Program-made: the position numbers and the translations under genes
Assembly: GCA_965231765.1 (NCBI GenBank)
Contig: OZ246887.1
Location: 1,798,001-1,862,000, forward strand
Source of the DNA: JAAXHF01 sp963665955
GTDB taxonomy: Bacteria; Desulfobacterota; Binatia; Bin18
DNA: 64,000 nt
Direction of reading: 5' to 3'
The notes under the pieces: generated by a model
What the model was told of the DNA's origin: nothing
Seen by the model: only the letters and a program-made list of their open reading frames with translations
The model's database searches: none
Part shown: piece by piece, positions 1 to 8,900 of the stretch
Position numbering within the stretch: position 1 is the stretch's first letter
Layout of the letters: each line of letters begins with the position of its first letter

Positions 1-155
1 CAGTTTTTCTTGTTCAGCAGCAGGAGACTGGCTGAGCCCTTCCCTGTAACGCAATGCCGTCTTTCACGTTCTTGCATGGCCTCGCCCTGAGAAGTAGTAT
101 GCGGGGGCTTTTGGGGGACAACTCTCTCTCGCATTGATCTGCTTCAGGAACACGC

Positions 156-683
156 GTGAAACTATCCGGAATACAGACCTTTCCCGCTCCACGCCAAACG
201 GTGTGGGGTTTGTTGACCAACCCCGACTGCCTCGCCAAGTGCATGCCCGGCTGTGAGAAGCTGGAGACCACCGGCGAGAACGAATACCGTGGCGAGATTA
301 ATATTGGCTTAGCCGCGATCAAGGGCACGTATAACGGCAAAGTAAAACTCGAAGATATCGAGGCACCAAGCCATTACAAACTCGGCCTGGACGGCAAGGG
401 CAAACAAGGCTTTATTAAGGGCTCAGGCACGATTGATCTGGAAGAACAGGACGGTCAGACGCTCCTCACGTATAGCGGCGAGGTGCATCTCGGCGGGCCG
501 TTGGCCAGTGTCGGCCAACGCATGGTCGATGGGGCGGCCAAAATGATGATTGGTCAGTTTTTTACTGCGCTTGATGCTGAGGTCAAAGCCGCACCAGGCC
601 AAGAAGTCCGCCAAGGCAGTGGCATCAATCTCTGGCGGACCTTCCTCAACTGGCTGCGTGGCCTGCTCGGCACCCAAGCGTAA
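156..683 (+). CDS. coxG: CoxG-like SRPBCC protein (carbon monoxide dehydrogenase subunit G family)
   Basis: A 175-residue protein starting at GTG 156, with AGGA at 146-149 as ribosome site. The N-terminus (FPAPRQTVWGLLTNPD, then CMPGCEKLE) and the alternating strands that follow match the SRPBCC fold of the CoxG family. The C-terminus ends in a short aromatic/hydrophobic helix (NLWRTFLNWLRGLLG) that could associate with the membrane. In carboxydotrophs CoxG helps attach the molybdenum hydroxylase to the membrane; homologues accompany many other molybdenum hydroxylases. It lies just upstream of the FAD and iron-sulfur subunit genes (gap to coxM about 20 bases), so they likely form one operon. 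The substrate cannot be told from sequence, and CO oxidation is not implied. Confidence 0.88.
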   Translation: MKLSGIQTFPAPRQTVWGLLTNPDCLAKCMPGCEKLETTGENEYRGEINIGLAAIKGTYNGKVKLEDIEAPSHYKLGLDGKGKQGFIKGSGTIDLEEQDGQTLLTYSGEVHLGGPLASVGQRMVDGAAKMMIGQFFTALDAEVKAAPGQEVRQGSGINLWRTFLNWLRGLLGTQA

Positions 684-702
684 GAGGCTCAGGAGAAACG
701 TC

Positions 703-1566
703 ATGAAACCACCACCGTTCACCTATGCCTGTCCGCGTTCCGTTGCTGACACACTTGCCCTGCTCGCTCAAAGTGGCGATGAGGCCAAGCTCCTTGCCGG
801 GGGACAGAGCTTAGTTCCCTTGCTGAACCTGCGTATGGCCTGGACAGAGGCGCTGATCGATCTGAATCAACTGACCGAGCTGGATTTCATTATTCAGGAA
901 AACGGTACTCTCCGGGTAGGAGCCTTAACCCGTCATCATACGCTTGAGGTCTCGGACGTCGTCCGTGCGGCCCAGCCACTCCTTGCGCGGGCGGCAGCTG
1001 AAGTCGGGCATTTGGCCATCCGTAATCGTGGCACAATTGGCGGCAGTCTGGTCCATGCTGATCCAGCGGCAGAATGGCCCTTAGCTGCGGTGACCTTGGA
1101 TGCGCAGTTGCTGCTGCGTTCACAGGCAGATTCGCGGACAGTTGCCGCGCGTGATTTTTTTATTGGTCCATTGACAACAACCATTGAGCCGCACGAATTG
1201 CTGTGTGAAATTCATTTTCCAATTGCTCCTGAGCGGACCGTCTGGGGCTTTCAAGAGCTCTGTCGGCGGCCGGGAGATTTTGCCGTTGCTGCCGTAGCCT
1301 GTCAGTTGGCACTGGATGACAGCCAGGTCTGCACGGCAGCCGCAGTCGCGGTCGGCGGGGCACATGATATTCCACTCGCGATTGCTGAGGCGGCCGCAGC
1401 TCTTGTTGGCGGCAAAGGAGAGGCAGCGGCTATCACGGAGGCAGCTGAAAAAGCGGCCGCCGCCGTTGATCCGCCTTCAGACGTGCATGGCTCGGCAGAC
1501 TTCCGACGCCGGATGGTCAAGGTACTCACACAGCGTGCGCTGACCGAAGCGTGGCAAAAAGCGTAA
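703..1566 (+). CDS. coxM: Molybdenum hydroxylase FAD-binding (medium) subunit, CoxM-like
   Basis: A 287-residue protein. I chose ATG 703 because AGGAGA lies at 691-696; the frame is open further upstream but there overlaps coxG. The FAD-binding motifs of the CoxM/xanthine dehydrogenase FAD domain are visible: AGGQS at residues 32-36 and TIGGSLVHADPAAEWP starting at residue 111. The C-terminal CO_deh_flav_C-type region is present, so length is normal. It would pass electrons from the iron-sulfur subunit to an acceptor through FAD. coxS follows after 10 bases. The large molybdopterin subunit is absent downstream and may lie left of the window. Assignment to the family is firm; substrate is unknown. 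Confidence 0.9.
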   Translation: MKPPPFTYACPRSVADTLALLAQSGDEAKLLAGGQSLVPLLNLRMAWTEALIDLNQLTELDFIIQENGTLRVGALTRHHTLEVSDVVRAAQPLLARAAAEVGHLAIRNRGTIGGSLVHADPAAEWPLAAVTLDAQLLLRSQADSRTVAARDFFIGPLTTTIEPHELLCEIHFPIAPERTVWGFQELCRRPGDFAVAAVACQLALDDSQVCTAAAVAVGGAHDIPLAIAEAAAALVGGKGEAAAITEAAEKAAAAVDPPSDVHGSADFRRRMVKVLTQRALTEAWQKA

Positions 1567-1576
1567 GGACACTCCT

Positions 1577-2071
1577 ATGCCAGACACTCAATTTACACAC
1601 ACACAAACCATTCGGCTGCGGATCAATGGTCAAGAAGTCGAGCGGGAAGTCGAAGTCCGCCGACTGTTGGCTGATTTTTTGCGCCATGAACTCGGACTGA
1701 CTGCGACACATCTGGGGTGTGAACATGGTGTCTGCGGGACGTGCACGGTCATGCTCAATGGCGAGAGTGTCCGGGCGTGTTTGCTCCTGGCCGTGCAAGC
1801 TGATGGCGGAGCAATCATGACGCTGGAAGGGCTTGCCGACGGGGAGAAGTTGCACCCGTTGCAGCAAGCCTTTTGGGATCATCATGCCTTGCAGTGTGGC
1901 TTTTGTACGTCGGGATTTCTGATGAGTGCGTATGACTTGCTGCAGAAGAATCCGCATCCGACACAGGACGAGATTCGGCATGGACTGTCGGGCAATCTGT
2001 GCCGCTGTACGGGCTATACGAATATTATTAAGGCGGTGCAGGCTGTGGCTGAAGGGCACAGCGACACGTAA
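1577..2071 (+). CDS. coxS: Molybdenum hydroxylase [2Fe-2S] small subunit, CoxS-like
   Basis: A 164-residue protein with the two [2Fe-2S] domains of the family. The plant-ferredoxin-type cluster is CEHGVCGTC (Cys48, Cys53, Cys56), and the all-helical C-terminal domain carries CGFCTSGF and CRCTGY. Length is normal for CoxS/XdhC-type small subunits. It relays electrons from the molybdenum site to the FAD subunit. Spacing of 10 bases after coxM supports co-transcription. A dimethylformamidase small-subunit gene follows 50 bases later on the same strand. The partner large subunit is not in this window. Confidence 0.93.
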   Translation: MPDTQFTHTQTIRLRINGQEVEREVEVRRLLADFLRHELGLTATHLGCEHGVCGTCTVMLNGESVRACLLLAVQADGGAIMTLEGLADGEKLHPLQQAFWDHHALQCGFCTSGFLMSAYDLLQKNPHPTQDEIRHGLSGNLCRCTGYTNIIKAVQAVAEGHSDT

Positions 2072-2124
2072 TCATGTATGCAATGGCCACTCATACCGTA
2101 GCTGATGCTGAGGAGGGACGACCG

Positions 2125-2466
2125 ATGTCTACAGCCTACAAGGTCGGTACACTAGACGAGCGAGTGAAAGCGCAGCTTGCCAAAGAATTCCAGCAGCGGC
2201 CCGTTGGCCATCATAGCCCGGAGCTGCAACGCCTGTTGAATGTCTTCCGAGGAGAACCCCTTGAGGATAAATACGTGCTGGTTTGTCGCCAGCCACATAA
2301 AGAATGGGTGCTCGGACAGGTCAGCGGTGTCCGTGGAGAGCCGGTCAAGATTCTGAAAGACCAGGTGTTCACCAGTCTAGACGACGCTGAGCGGGAAATC
2401 TTTCGGCGGCGCTGGAAGAAGCATATGGGGAGTGCACTCACAGAAAAGGGCACGGGCCTGTCCTGA
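2125..2466 (+). CDS. N,N-dimethylformamidase-type small (alpha) subunit
   Basis: A 113-residue protein starting at ATG 2125, preceded by GAGGAGGG at 2110-2117. A longer frame from 2074 lacks such a site. I call it the light chain of dimethylformamidase from three things: its small size, its position directly before the large-chain gene, and a recalled family pattern (SPELQRLLNVFR, then KYVLVC, then KEWVLGQV, then an acidic/Arg-rich end, EREIFRRRWKKH). The heavy-light heterodimer hydrolyses formamides to an amine and formate. The stop overlaps a short palindromic stretch (TCCTGAGCCCAGTCGAAGG). Family identity is an inference from memory and context. Confidence 0.65.
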   Translation: MSTAYKVGTLDERVKAQLAKEFQQRPVGHHSPELQRLLNVFRGEPLEDKYVLVCRQPHKEWVLGQVSGVRGEPVKILKDQVFTSLDDAEREIFRRRWKKHMGSALTEKGTGLS

Positions 2467-2505
2467 GCCCAGTCGAAGGCTCACCGATCAAAACAAGGAC
2501 GCGAG

Positions 2506-4758
2506 ATGAAAATTACAGGCTACTCGGACACACTCAGCGCCGCCCCGGGTGAAACGATCTCTTTCATGGTCAACTGCGAGTTGCCACGCTATCGCGTTGA
2601 CATTGTCCGCATTATCTGCGGAGATACCAATCCGGCTGGACCTGGGGTGAAGGAAGAAGTCGTCAAGACTCCGCTCCGCAAGAGCTACAAGGGCCGCAGG
2701 CAAACCATCGAGGCTGGCTCGTATGTGACAATTCCTAGCAGCCCACTGCTCGAGGATCTCCACAGCTTTTCTTTTCAGGCGTTTATTTGGCCGACAACTC
2801 CAGACACAGGCCGCCAAGTGATCGCTGCCAAGTTTCGTGATCGGGACAAGGCTGGTTTTGCAGTGATTATCTCCGAACAAAATGCTTCGCTGGGTGTGGT
2901 ACTTGGCGATGGCAAGGGCCATGAGGAAGTCATTGCAACCCAGAAGCCCCTCCTCAATCGTTGCTGGTATTTCATTGCTGTCAGCTATGATGCCCGGACA
3001 CGCAAAGTCTGTCTGTATCAGGAACCCCTGGCCGACTATCCAGGTGTGTCGGATGCGGCCGAAGTTCAGACCTCGGCAAAAACGAGCGGGCTGGGAAAAA
3101 ACCAAGAGCCGTTACTGTTTGGCGCATGCCGAACTGGACACGACAGGAGACAGCTGGATGGCAAATATAACGGTAAAATCGATAGTCCACGCCTTGCCAA
3201 CCGCGCGTTGAGCCGAGCAGAGATGGAAATGCTCAAACACGCTCCCGCGTCGCCGCAGCTGCACACGGCGGTCGTTGGCGCCTGGGACTTCTCGCGTGAC
3301 ATAAGCTCACTCAAAGTGTCTGACACCTCACCAAATCTTCTGCACGGAGCAATCGTCAACATGCCGGCCCGAGGCATGAAAGGCTATAACTGGACCGGCC
3401 AGACGATGAGTTGGCAGGACGCACCACAGCACTATGGTGCGATCCATTTTCATGATGATGATCTGTACGACGCGGGCTGGGAGGTTGATTTTAGTCTCAC
3501 CATTCCGAGCTCCTTGAAATGTGGTTTATATGCTGCACGGCTCCGAGCAGGCAAGGAAGTCGAGACACAAGACTACATCCCCTTTGTGGTGAAACCTGCC
3601 CCTGGCAAACAGAAAAAGATTGCCTTTCTGCTGCCCACAGCCAGTTATATGGCGTATGCCAATATCCATATGGCGACCAATGCGGCACTGAGTGAGATGC
3701 TGGCTGGACGACTCGTGCAACTGAGCCATCATGATCTGTTTCTGAATGAACATCGTGAATACGGCGCGTCCTGTTACGATACCCACTCGGATGGCTCGGG
3801 CGTGTGCTACTCGTCTCGCTTGCGGCCGGTCCTGAATATGCGCCCCAAACACATGGATCCCCTCGGTGGTTCGGGCTCATCGCTGTGGCAGTTCAACGCC
3901 GATACCCACATTACCGACTGGCTGGAAGCCATGGGCCATGAGTTTGATGTCATTACGGACGAAGATCTGCATTATCAGGGACTGGAGCTACTGAAGCCGT
4001 ATCATGTCGTCATCAGCAGCTCACATCCTGAGTATCACTCTCAGTCAATGTGGGACGCCATGGCAGCCTATCAGCACCAGGGCGGGCGGCTGATGTATAT
4101 GGGCGGTAATGGCTGGTATTGGAAGATTGCCTATCATACACAGGTGCCTGGCCTGATAGAGGTGCGACGCGGCGAAGGCGGTATTCGGACTTGGGCGGCA
4201 GAGCCCGGTGAGTATTACCACAGCTGCACTGGAGACTATGGGGGACTGTGGCGACGCCAAGGACGTCCACCGCAAGTCATCACTGGGGTCGGATTTTCGG
4301 CCCAAGGATTTGACATTTCAGGGCCGTATCATCGTTTGCCGGATAGCTTTGCGCGACGCGCCGCATTTATTTTCAAAGACGTTGCTAAAAACGAAATAAT
4401 CGGCGACTTCGGTCTGATTGGGAACGGTGCCGCTGGACTTGAAGTAGACCGAGCCGATCCACACCTTGGCACGCCGCCGCATGCCCTTGTCCTCGCCACC
4501 TCACAGGGTGTGCATACCGATCTCTACCTGCTGGTATGTGAAGAACTGCTGGCGACGTATCCCGGATTAGGCGGTACCGAAAACCCATTGGTCCGGGCCG
4601 ATATGGTCTTTTATGAAACACCAAACGGGGGGGCTGTCTGGTCAACCGGTTCCATCGCCTGGGCAGGCAGCTTGTCACATAACGATTATGACAATAACGT
4701 TTCGCGTATTACGAACAATGTCGTGAAACGTTTTGTTGATCCTCAGCCGCTGGCGTAG
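2506..4758 (+). CDS. N,N-dimethylformamidase-type large (beta) subunit
   Basis: A 750-residue protein with the order expected for the DMFase heavy chain. An N-terminal beta domain comes first, then a LamG/concanavalin-like domain (FSFQAFIWPTTPDTGRQV near residue 90), then the large C-terminal domain. Characterised DMFase uses a mononuclear iron held by two tyrosines and a glutamate. Plausible equivalents here are Tyr384 (ASYMAYAN), Tyr424 (SCYDTHSDGSG) and Glu509 (SSHPEYHS); this mapping is inferred from spacing. The reaction would be formamide or related small amide hydrolysis. The gene starts 39 bases after the small subunit. A GC-rich hairpin (4763-4780) follows the stop. Confidence 0.85.
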   Translation: MKITGYSDTLSAAPGETISFMVNCELPRYRVDIVRIICGDTNPAGPGVKEEVVKTPLRKSYKGRRQTIEAGSYVTIPSSPLLEDLHSFSFQAFIWPTTPDTGRQVIAAKFRDRDKAGFAVIISEQNASLGVVLGDGKGHEEVIATQKPLLNRCWYFIAVSYDARTRKVCLYQEPLADYPGVSDAAEVQTSAKTSGLGKNQEPLLFGACRTGHDRRQLDGKYNGKIDSPRLANRALSRAEMEMLKHAPASPQLHTAVVGAWDFSRDISSLKVSDTSPNLLHGAIVNMPARGMKGYNWTGQTMSWQDAPQHYGAIHFHDDDLYDAGWEVDFSLTIPSSLKCGLYAARLRAGKEVETQDYIPFVVKPAPGKQKKIAFLLPTASYMAYANIHMATNAALSEMLAGRLVQLSHHDLFLNEHREYGASCYDTHSDGSGVCYSSRLRPVLNMRPKHMDPLGGSGSSLWQFNADTHITDWLEAMGHEFDVITDEDLHYQGLELLKPYHVVISSSHPEYHSQSMWDAMAAYQHQGGRLMYMGGNGWYWKIAYHTQVPGLIEVRRGEGGIRTWAAEPGEYYHSCTGDYGGLWRRQGRPPQVITGVGFSAQGFDISGPYHRLPDSFARRAAFIFKDVAKNEIIGDFGLIGNGAAGLEVDRADPHLGTPPHALVLATSQGVHTDLYLLVCEELLATYPGLGGTENPLVRADMVFYETPNGGAVWSTGSIAWAGSLSHNDYDNNVSRITNNVVKRFVDPQPLA

Positions 4759-4762
4759 GAGT

Positions 4763-4780
4763 GCGGGCACGGAGGCCCGC
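4763..4780 (+). terminator. Possible weak terminator hairpin after the amidase large subunit
   Basis: GCGGGC at 4763-4768 pairs with GCCCGC at 4775-4780 around a six-base loop, four bases after the stop. No T-run follows, so this is a stem-loop with uncertain terminator activity. Confidence 0.35.
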
Positions 4781-4906
4781 GCGACCAAATACCATCCTCC
4801 AAATCATCCCCCACTTCAGCATGACCGGTGCGATCAAGCCCAATCGCTTGTGCCTCTTCCTGCCCATTGTGGAAACACTGGCCGACCTGGTAGACAAGAG
4901 AGCCAC

Positions 4907-5863
4907 ATGGCAAAAAATACACATATACAGTATCACCGCAGCAGTGCTTCGTTCGTATCGGGCAGTATCCTGGCGCTGTTTGCCTTGAGCTTGAACGGAC
5001 TCCTCTTCTCAATTTTGCCAGTCTTCTCAGCTGGGGCCAATGCTGTGGCCCCAGAAACCTCGCGCAAGACTCCGTCACAGCCCTCGTCCGACGAATCACA
5101 GTCGCCGTTAATTGAGGCGGGGGCAGCAAAGATCCATGCCGTTATCGAAGGCGTAGGACATCCTGTTCTTCTCCTGCCGGCAATGGGTCGGGGTGTTGCA
5201 GACTTTGCCGATCTGAGTATGCGCTTAGTTGCCGCCGGATTCCAAGTCGTCCGGCCTGAACCTCGCGGTATTGGCGCAAGTACAGGTCCAGCCATAGGGC
5301 TGACTTTGCACGACCTCGGCAACGATATTGCAGCGGTCATCCGAGCCGTGGGCAGCACTCCGGCCACTCTTGTCGGTCATGCGTTTGGGAGTCGCATCGC
5401 TCGTATTGTTGCGACCGACCATCCAGAGCTTGTCAAAGCGGTCGTGCTGTTGGCAGCTGAAGAGCGCCATCCCGCACCACCGGACGTTCTGCATGCCCAG
5501 TTGATGTCCTACGATCCAACCCTCTCAGTAGAGGTCCGACAGCGGGTTATTCAGAAGGCATTTTTTGCCACGGGCAACGACCCCAGCGCGTGGCAAGGCG
5601 GCTGGTATCGGAAAGCGACCCGCGTGCAAATGGCCGCCAACCATGACACAAAAATAGAGGAATGGGCCGCAGCAGGAACGGCTCCGATGCTGCTTCTCCA
5701 AGGCGCTGAAGACAAAATTGCCCCGCCTGAAAATGCCCGACGCTTCAAGCAGCAGTACGGGGCACGCGTCACTCTCGTCGAAATCAGGCATGCTGCGCAT
5801 GCCATGCTGCCAGAGCAGCCGCAGGCGATTGCGGAAGCGATTGTGAATTTTTTGCGACGCTAA
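4907..5863 (+). CDS. Exported alpha/beta-hydrolase fold protein with Ala in place of the nucleophile Ser
   Basis: A 318-residue protein from ATG 4907. The open frame upstream runs back into the preceding gene and is low-complexity, so I take the start that gives a secretory N-terminus: a basic/polar start, hydrophobic stretch ILALFALSLNGLLFSILPVF, and a likely cleavage near SAGANA. The body is an alpha/beta hydrolase: oxyanion region (VLLLPAMGRG), cap, acid region (LLLQGAEDKIAPP) and final histidine (RHAAHAML). The nucleophile elbow reads VGHAFGS, so the catalytic Ser of G-x-S-x-G is Ala159. It may be a non-hydrolytic binding protein or use another mechanism. Substrate is unknown. Confidence 0.8.
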   Translation: MAKNTHIQYHRSSASFVSGSILALFALSLNGLLFSILPVFSAGANAVAPETSRKTPSQPSSDESQSPLIEAGAAKIHAVIEGVGHPVLLLPAMGRGVADFADLSMRLVAAGFQVVRPEPRGIGASTGPAIGLTLHDLGNDIAAVIRAVGSTPATLVGHAFGSRIARIVATDHPELVKAVVLLAAEERHPAPPDVLHAQLMSYDPTLSVEVRQRVIQKAFFATGNDPSAWQGGWYRKATRVQMAANHDTKIEEWAAAGTAPMLLLQGAEDKIAPPENARRFKQQYGARVTLVEIRHAAHAMLPEQPQAIAEAIVNFLRR

Positions 5864-5937
5864 ACTCTTCAGCACCGCGGCTGAATCCACCATGCCCAAA
5901 CTCATGGCGTTATTGCACCACGGAAGGAGCGCGCCGT

Positions 5938-8900
5938 ATGGCTTTCTACGCGGATCTGCATATCCACTCTAAATACTCCCGCGCCACAAGTAAGAACTGC
6001 GATCTCGAACATCTGGCCCTGTGGGCCCGAAAAAAAGGGATTAGTATCGTTGGGACAGGGGATTTTACCCACCCAGTCTGGATAGCCGAACTGAAAGACA
6101 AGCTGGTTCCTGCCGAGCCAGGGCTCTTCCGTTTACGACCCGACTTGGAAAGAGCGGTCGAAGAACAACTGCCACTGGCGTGCCAAGGCCGCCAGACAAC
6201 AACCCGTTTTATGCTGTCAGTCGAGATCTCGACGATTTATAAAAAAGGCGACAAGACACGCAAAATTCATCATCTGGTCTACGCTCCGGATTTTGATTCG
6301 GCTGATCGGGTTATTACGAGCCTGTCGAAAATCGGCAATTTGCACTCAGACGGCCGACCGATCTTGGGACTGGACTCACGGCATTTATTAGAGGTCGTCT
6401 TGGAGTCGGGTCCTGGCTCATATCTTGTACCGGCCCATATCTGGACACCGTGGTTTGCCGCCTTGGGTTCCAAGTCGGGCTTTGATGCAATCGACGACTG
6501 TTACGCGGACCTCGCACCACACATTTTTGCCGTGGAGACGGGTTTGTCCTCAGATCCGCCGATGAATTGGCGGGTGTCGTCTCTCGATCGTTTCCGGCTG
6601 GTGTCGAACTCCGATGCTCACTCGCCAGAAAAGCTTGGCCGAGAGGTGTGTGCCTTTGATACGAATCTCGACTATTTTGCACTCCGCAAGGCATTGGAAA
6701 CAGGACACGGCTACGAAGGCACGCTGGAGTTCTTCCCCGAAGAGGGCAAATACCATTTGGATGGCCACCGCAGCTGTCATATCCGTTTCTCTCCTGGTGA
6801 AACCCGAGCACATGAAGGCCGGTGTCCAGTCTGTGGCAAGCCGCTGACTGTCGGTGTCATGCACCGGATCGAAGACCTCGCTGACCGAGAAGAAGAACCA
6901 GCACCGCCAGAGACGGCGGGGAGCATGCGGAGTCTTGTGCCCTTGCCCGAGATTCTGTCCGAGATTTATCAGCTTGGTCCGAAGAGCAAAGGAATTGCCC
7001 ACCACTACGAGACCCTCTTAGGCCGGCTTGGACCGGAACTCCAGCTGCTGAATACCTTGCCACTCGAAGACATCGAGCAGGCCACGTCCTCGTTAATTAC
7101 CGAAGCGGTCTCACGTCTGCGTAAACAAGAAGTGATTCGCGAAGCTGGCTACGATGGCGTATATGGCAGAATTCACATGTTCCACGCTGCTGAACTCCGC
7201 AAACACTCCGGTGGAGCCTCACTCTTTCGAGAGGAGCAAACAGCTCCGCCACCAGTTCAACCCAACCCTGCCCACCCTCTTCCAGTGCTGGCCAAGCCGC
7301 AAGCCGTCAGAAAGAGCGCAGCAAAAACACCTCACGCCCAGAGCGGGACACCAGCCCGTCCGCCTACTGACATCCTAGCCGAGCTTGACGAAGATCAACG
7401 CCGAGCAGCCGAAATCATTGTCGGGCCGTTGCTCATTGTGGCTGGGCCTGGGTCAGGAAAAACCAAGACTTTAACCCACCGGATCGTTCATCTCACGACG
7501 AACCAGGCTGTCCCGCCCGCCCAGTGTTTGGCCATCACCTTCACCAGACGAGCAGCTGACGAGATGCGTAGTCGCTTGCAGACTGTGTTGCCAGATGTGT
7601 GGGAACAGATCCCACTGTTTACCTTTCACTCCTTAGGGCTTTCTATCCTCCAGGAACACTGGAATGCTGCTGGGTTGCAGCGCGGTTTTCGGGTCGCGTC
7701 GGATGCCGAGCGGCTTCAACTGCTCCAGGACACGCTGAGCATTTCGGACAAGAAAGCGCGGAGTCAACTAACGGCTCTCTCGCACGCCAAACGAACACGG
7801 ACCTCACCGACGGACAAGAAGCTGGACAAAAAGCTGAGTGATGCGCACGAGTCATATCGACGCGCAATGGAAGCCCGGAACTTGGTCGATTTTGATGACC
7901 TCGTCATCCGGGCAGCTGACGCGCTGGAATCTGACCCGACACTCCAGACAGAGTACCGTCAGCGCTATCAATGGGTGTGTATCGATGAATACCAAGATGT
8001 CGATGAGCAGCAGGTCCGACTCATCAAACAACTTGTTCCAGCAGACGGAAACATCTGTGCAATTGGTGATCCAGACCAGGCTATCTATAGTTTCCGGGGA
8101 GCGGACGTGCGCTTTTTCTCAGAGTTTCAACAAGACTTTCCGACGGCCCAGGTTGTGCGACTGACTCGCAATTATCGCTCGGACCGGAATATTGTCACCC
8201 TCTCGTCGCAGGTGATTGCCCAATCAGGCTCTGCCCAACACTCTGTCCCAGTCCTCGAAGACGTGCCCAGTCTGATCACGATCCATGAAGCTCCCACCGA
8301 AAAAGCAGAGGCCGAATTCATCGTCCAGTCACTCGAGCAGACACTCGGCGGGCATAGTTTTTTCTCCATCGATAGCGGACGCTCGGCGGAGACCGAAGGG
8401 CACGACTTCTCGTTCTCCGATTTTGGCGTGCTGTATCGCACCGAGGCCCAGTCCGTTGCACTTGTCGAAGCGCTCCAACGCTCAGGCATGCCGTTTCAGA
8501 AGCGCTCGCATACTCGCTTATTGGATCATCCAGGTGTTTCTCGCCTCGTCGACACAATACGCACGGCGCCACAAGCCGGTGTTCTTCGTACACAGCTTGA
8601 AACAGTCAGCACGCAGCTCCAGCAGGAGGCCGTGCTCAAGTCCGCCGCAGCAGAGGTTGCCGAGGCGTATGAACTCCTCAAACCCGTCGCCGAGGTGTGT
8701 GGAGAAGATCTGGAACGCTTCCTGTCCGAGCTGTCGTTGGAAACCCAAGTCGATACCTGGGATTCCCGTGCCGATCGGATTTCGCTGCTCACTCTGCATG
8801 CTGCCAAAGGGCTTGAATTTCCCGTTGTCTATATCGTCGGCTGTGAAGACGGTATTCTTCCATTCATGTGGGGGAAAGCCAAAGAGGAAGATCTCAATGA

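Noticed and set aside
14..340. Minus-strand open frame of 108 codons at the left edge
   Set aside because: It overlaps coxG antisense, has no family likeness, and its amino-acid makeup (Ser, Arg, Pro-rich) is that of an antisense shadow.
2457..2482. Palindromic-looking stretch around TCCTGAGCCCAGTCGAAGG at the end of the DMFase small-subunit gene
   Set aside because: Only one copy was seen in this window, so I could not call it a repeat from the sequence alone.
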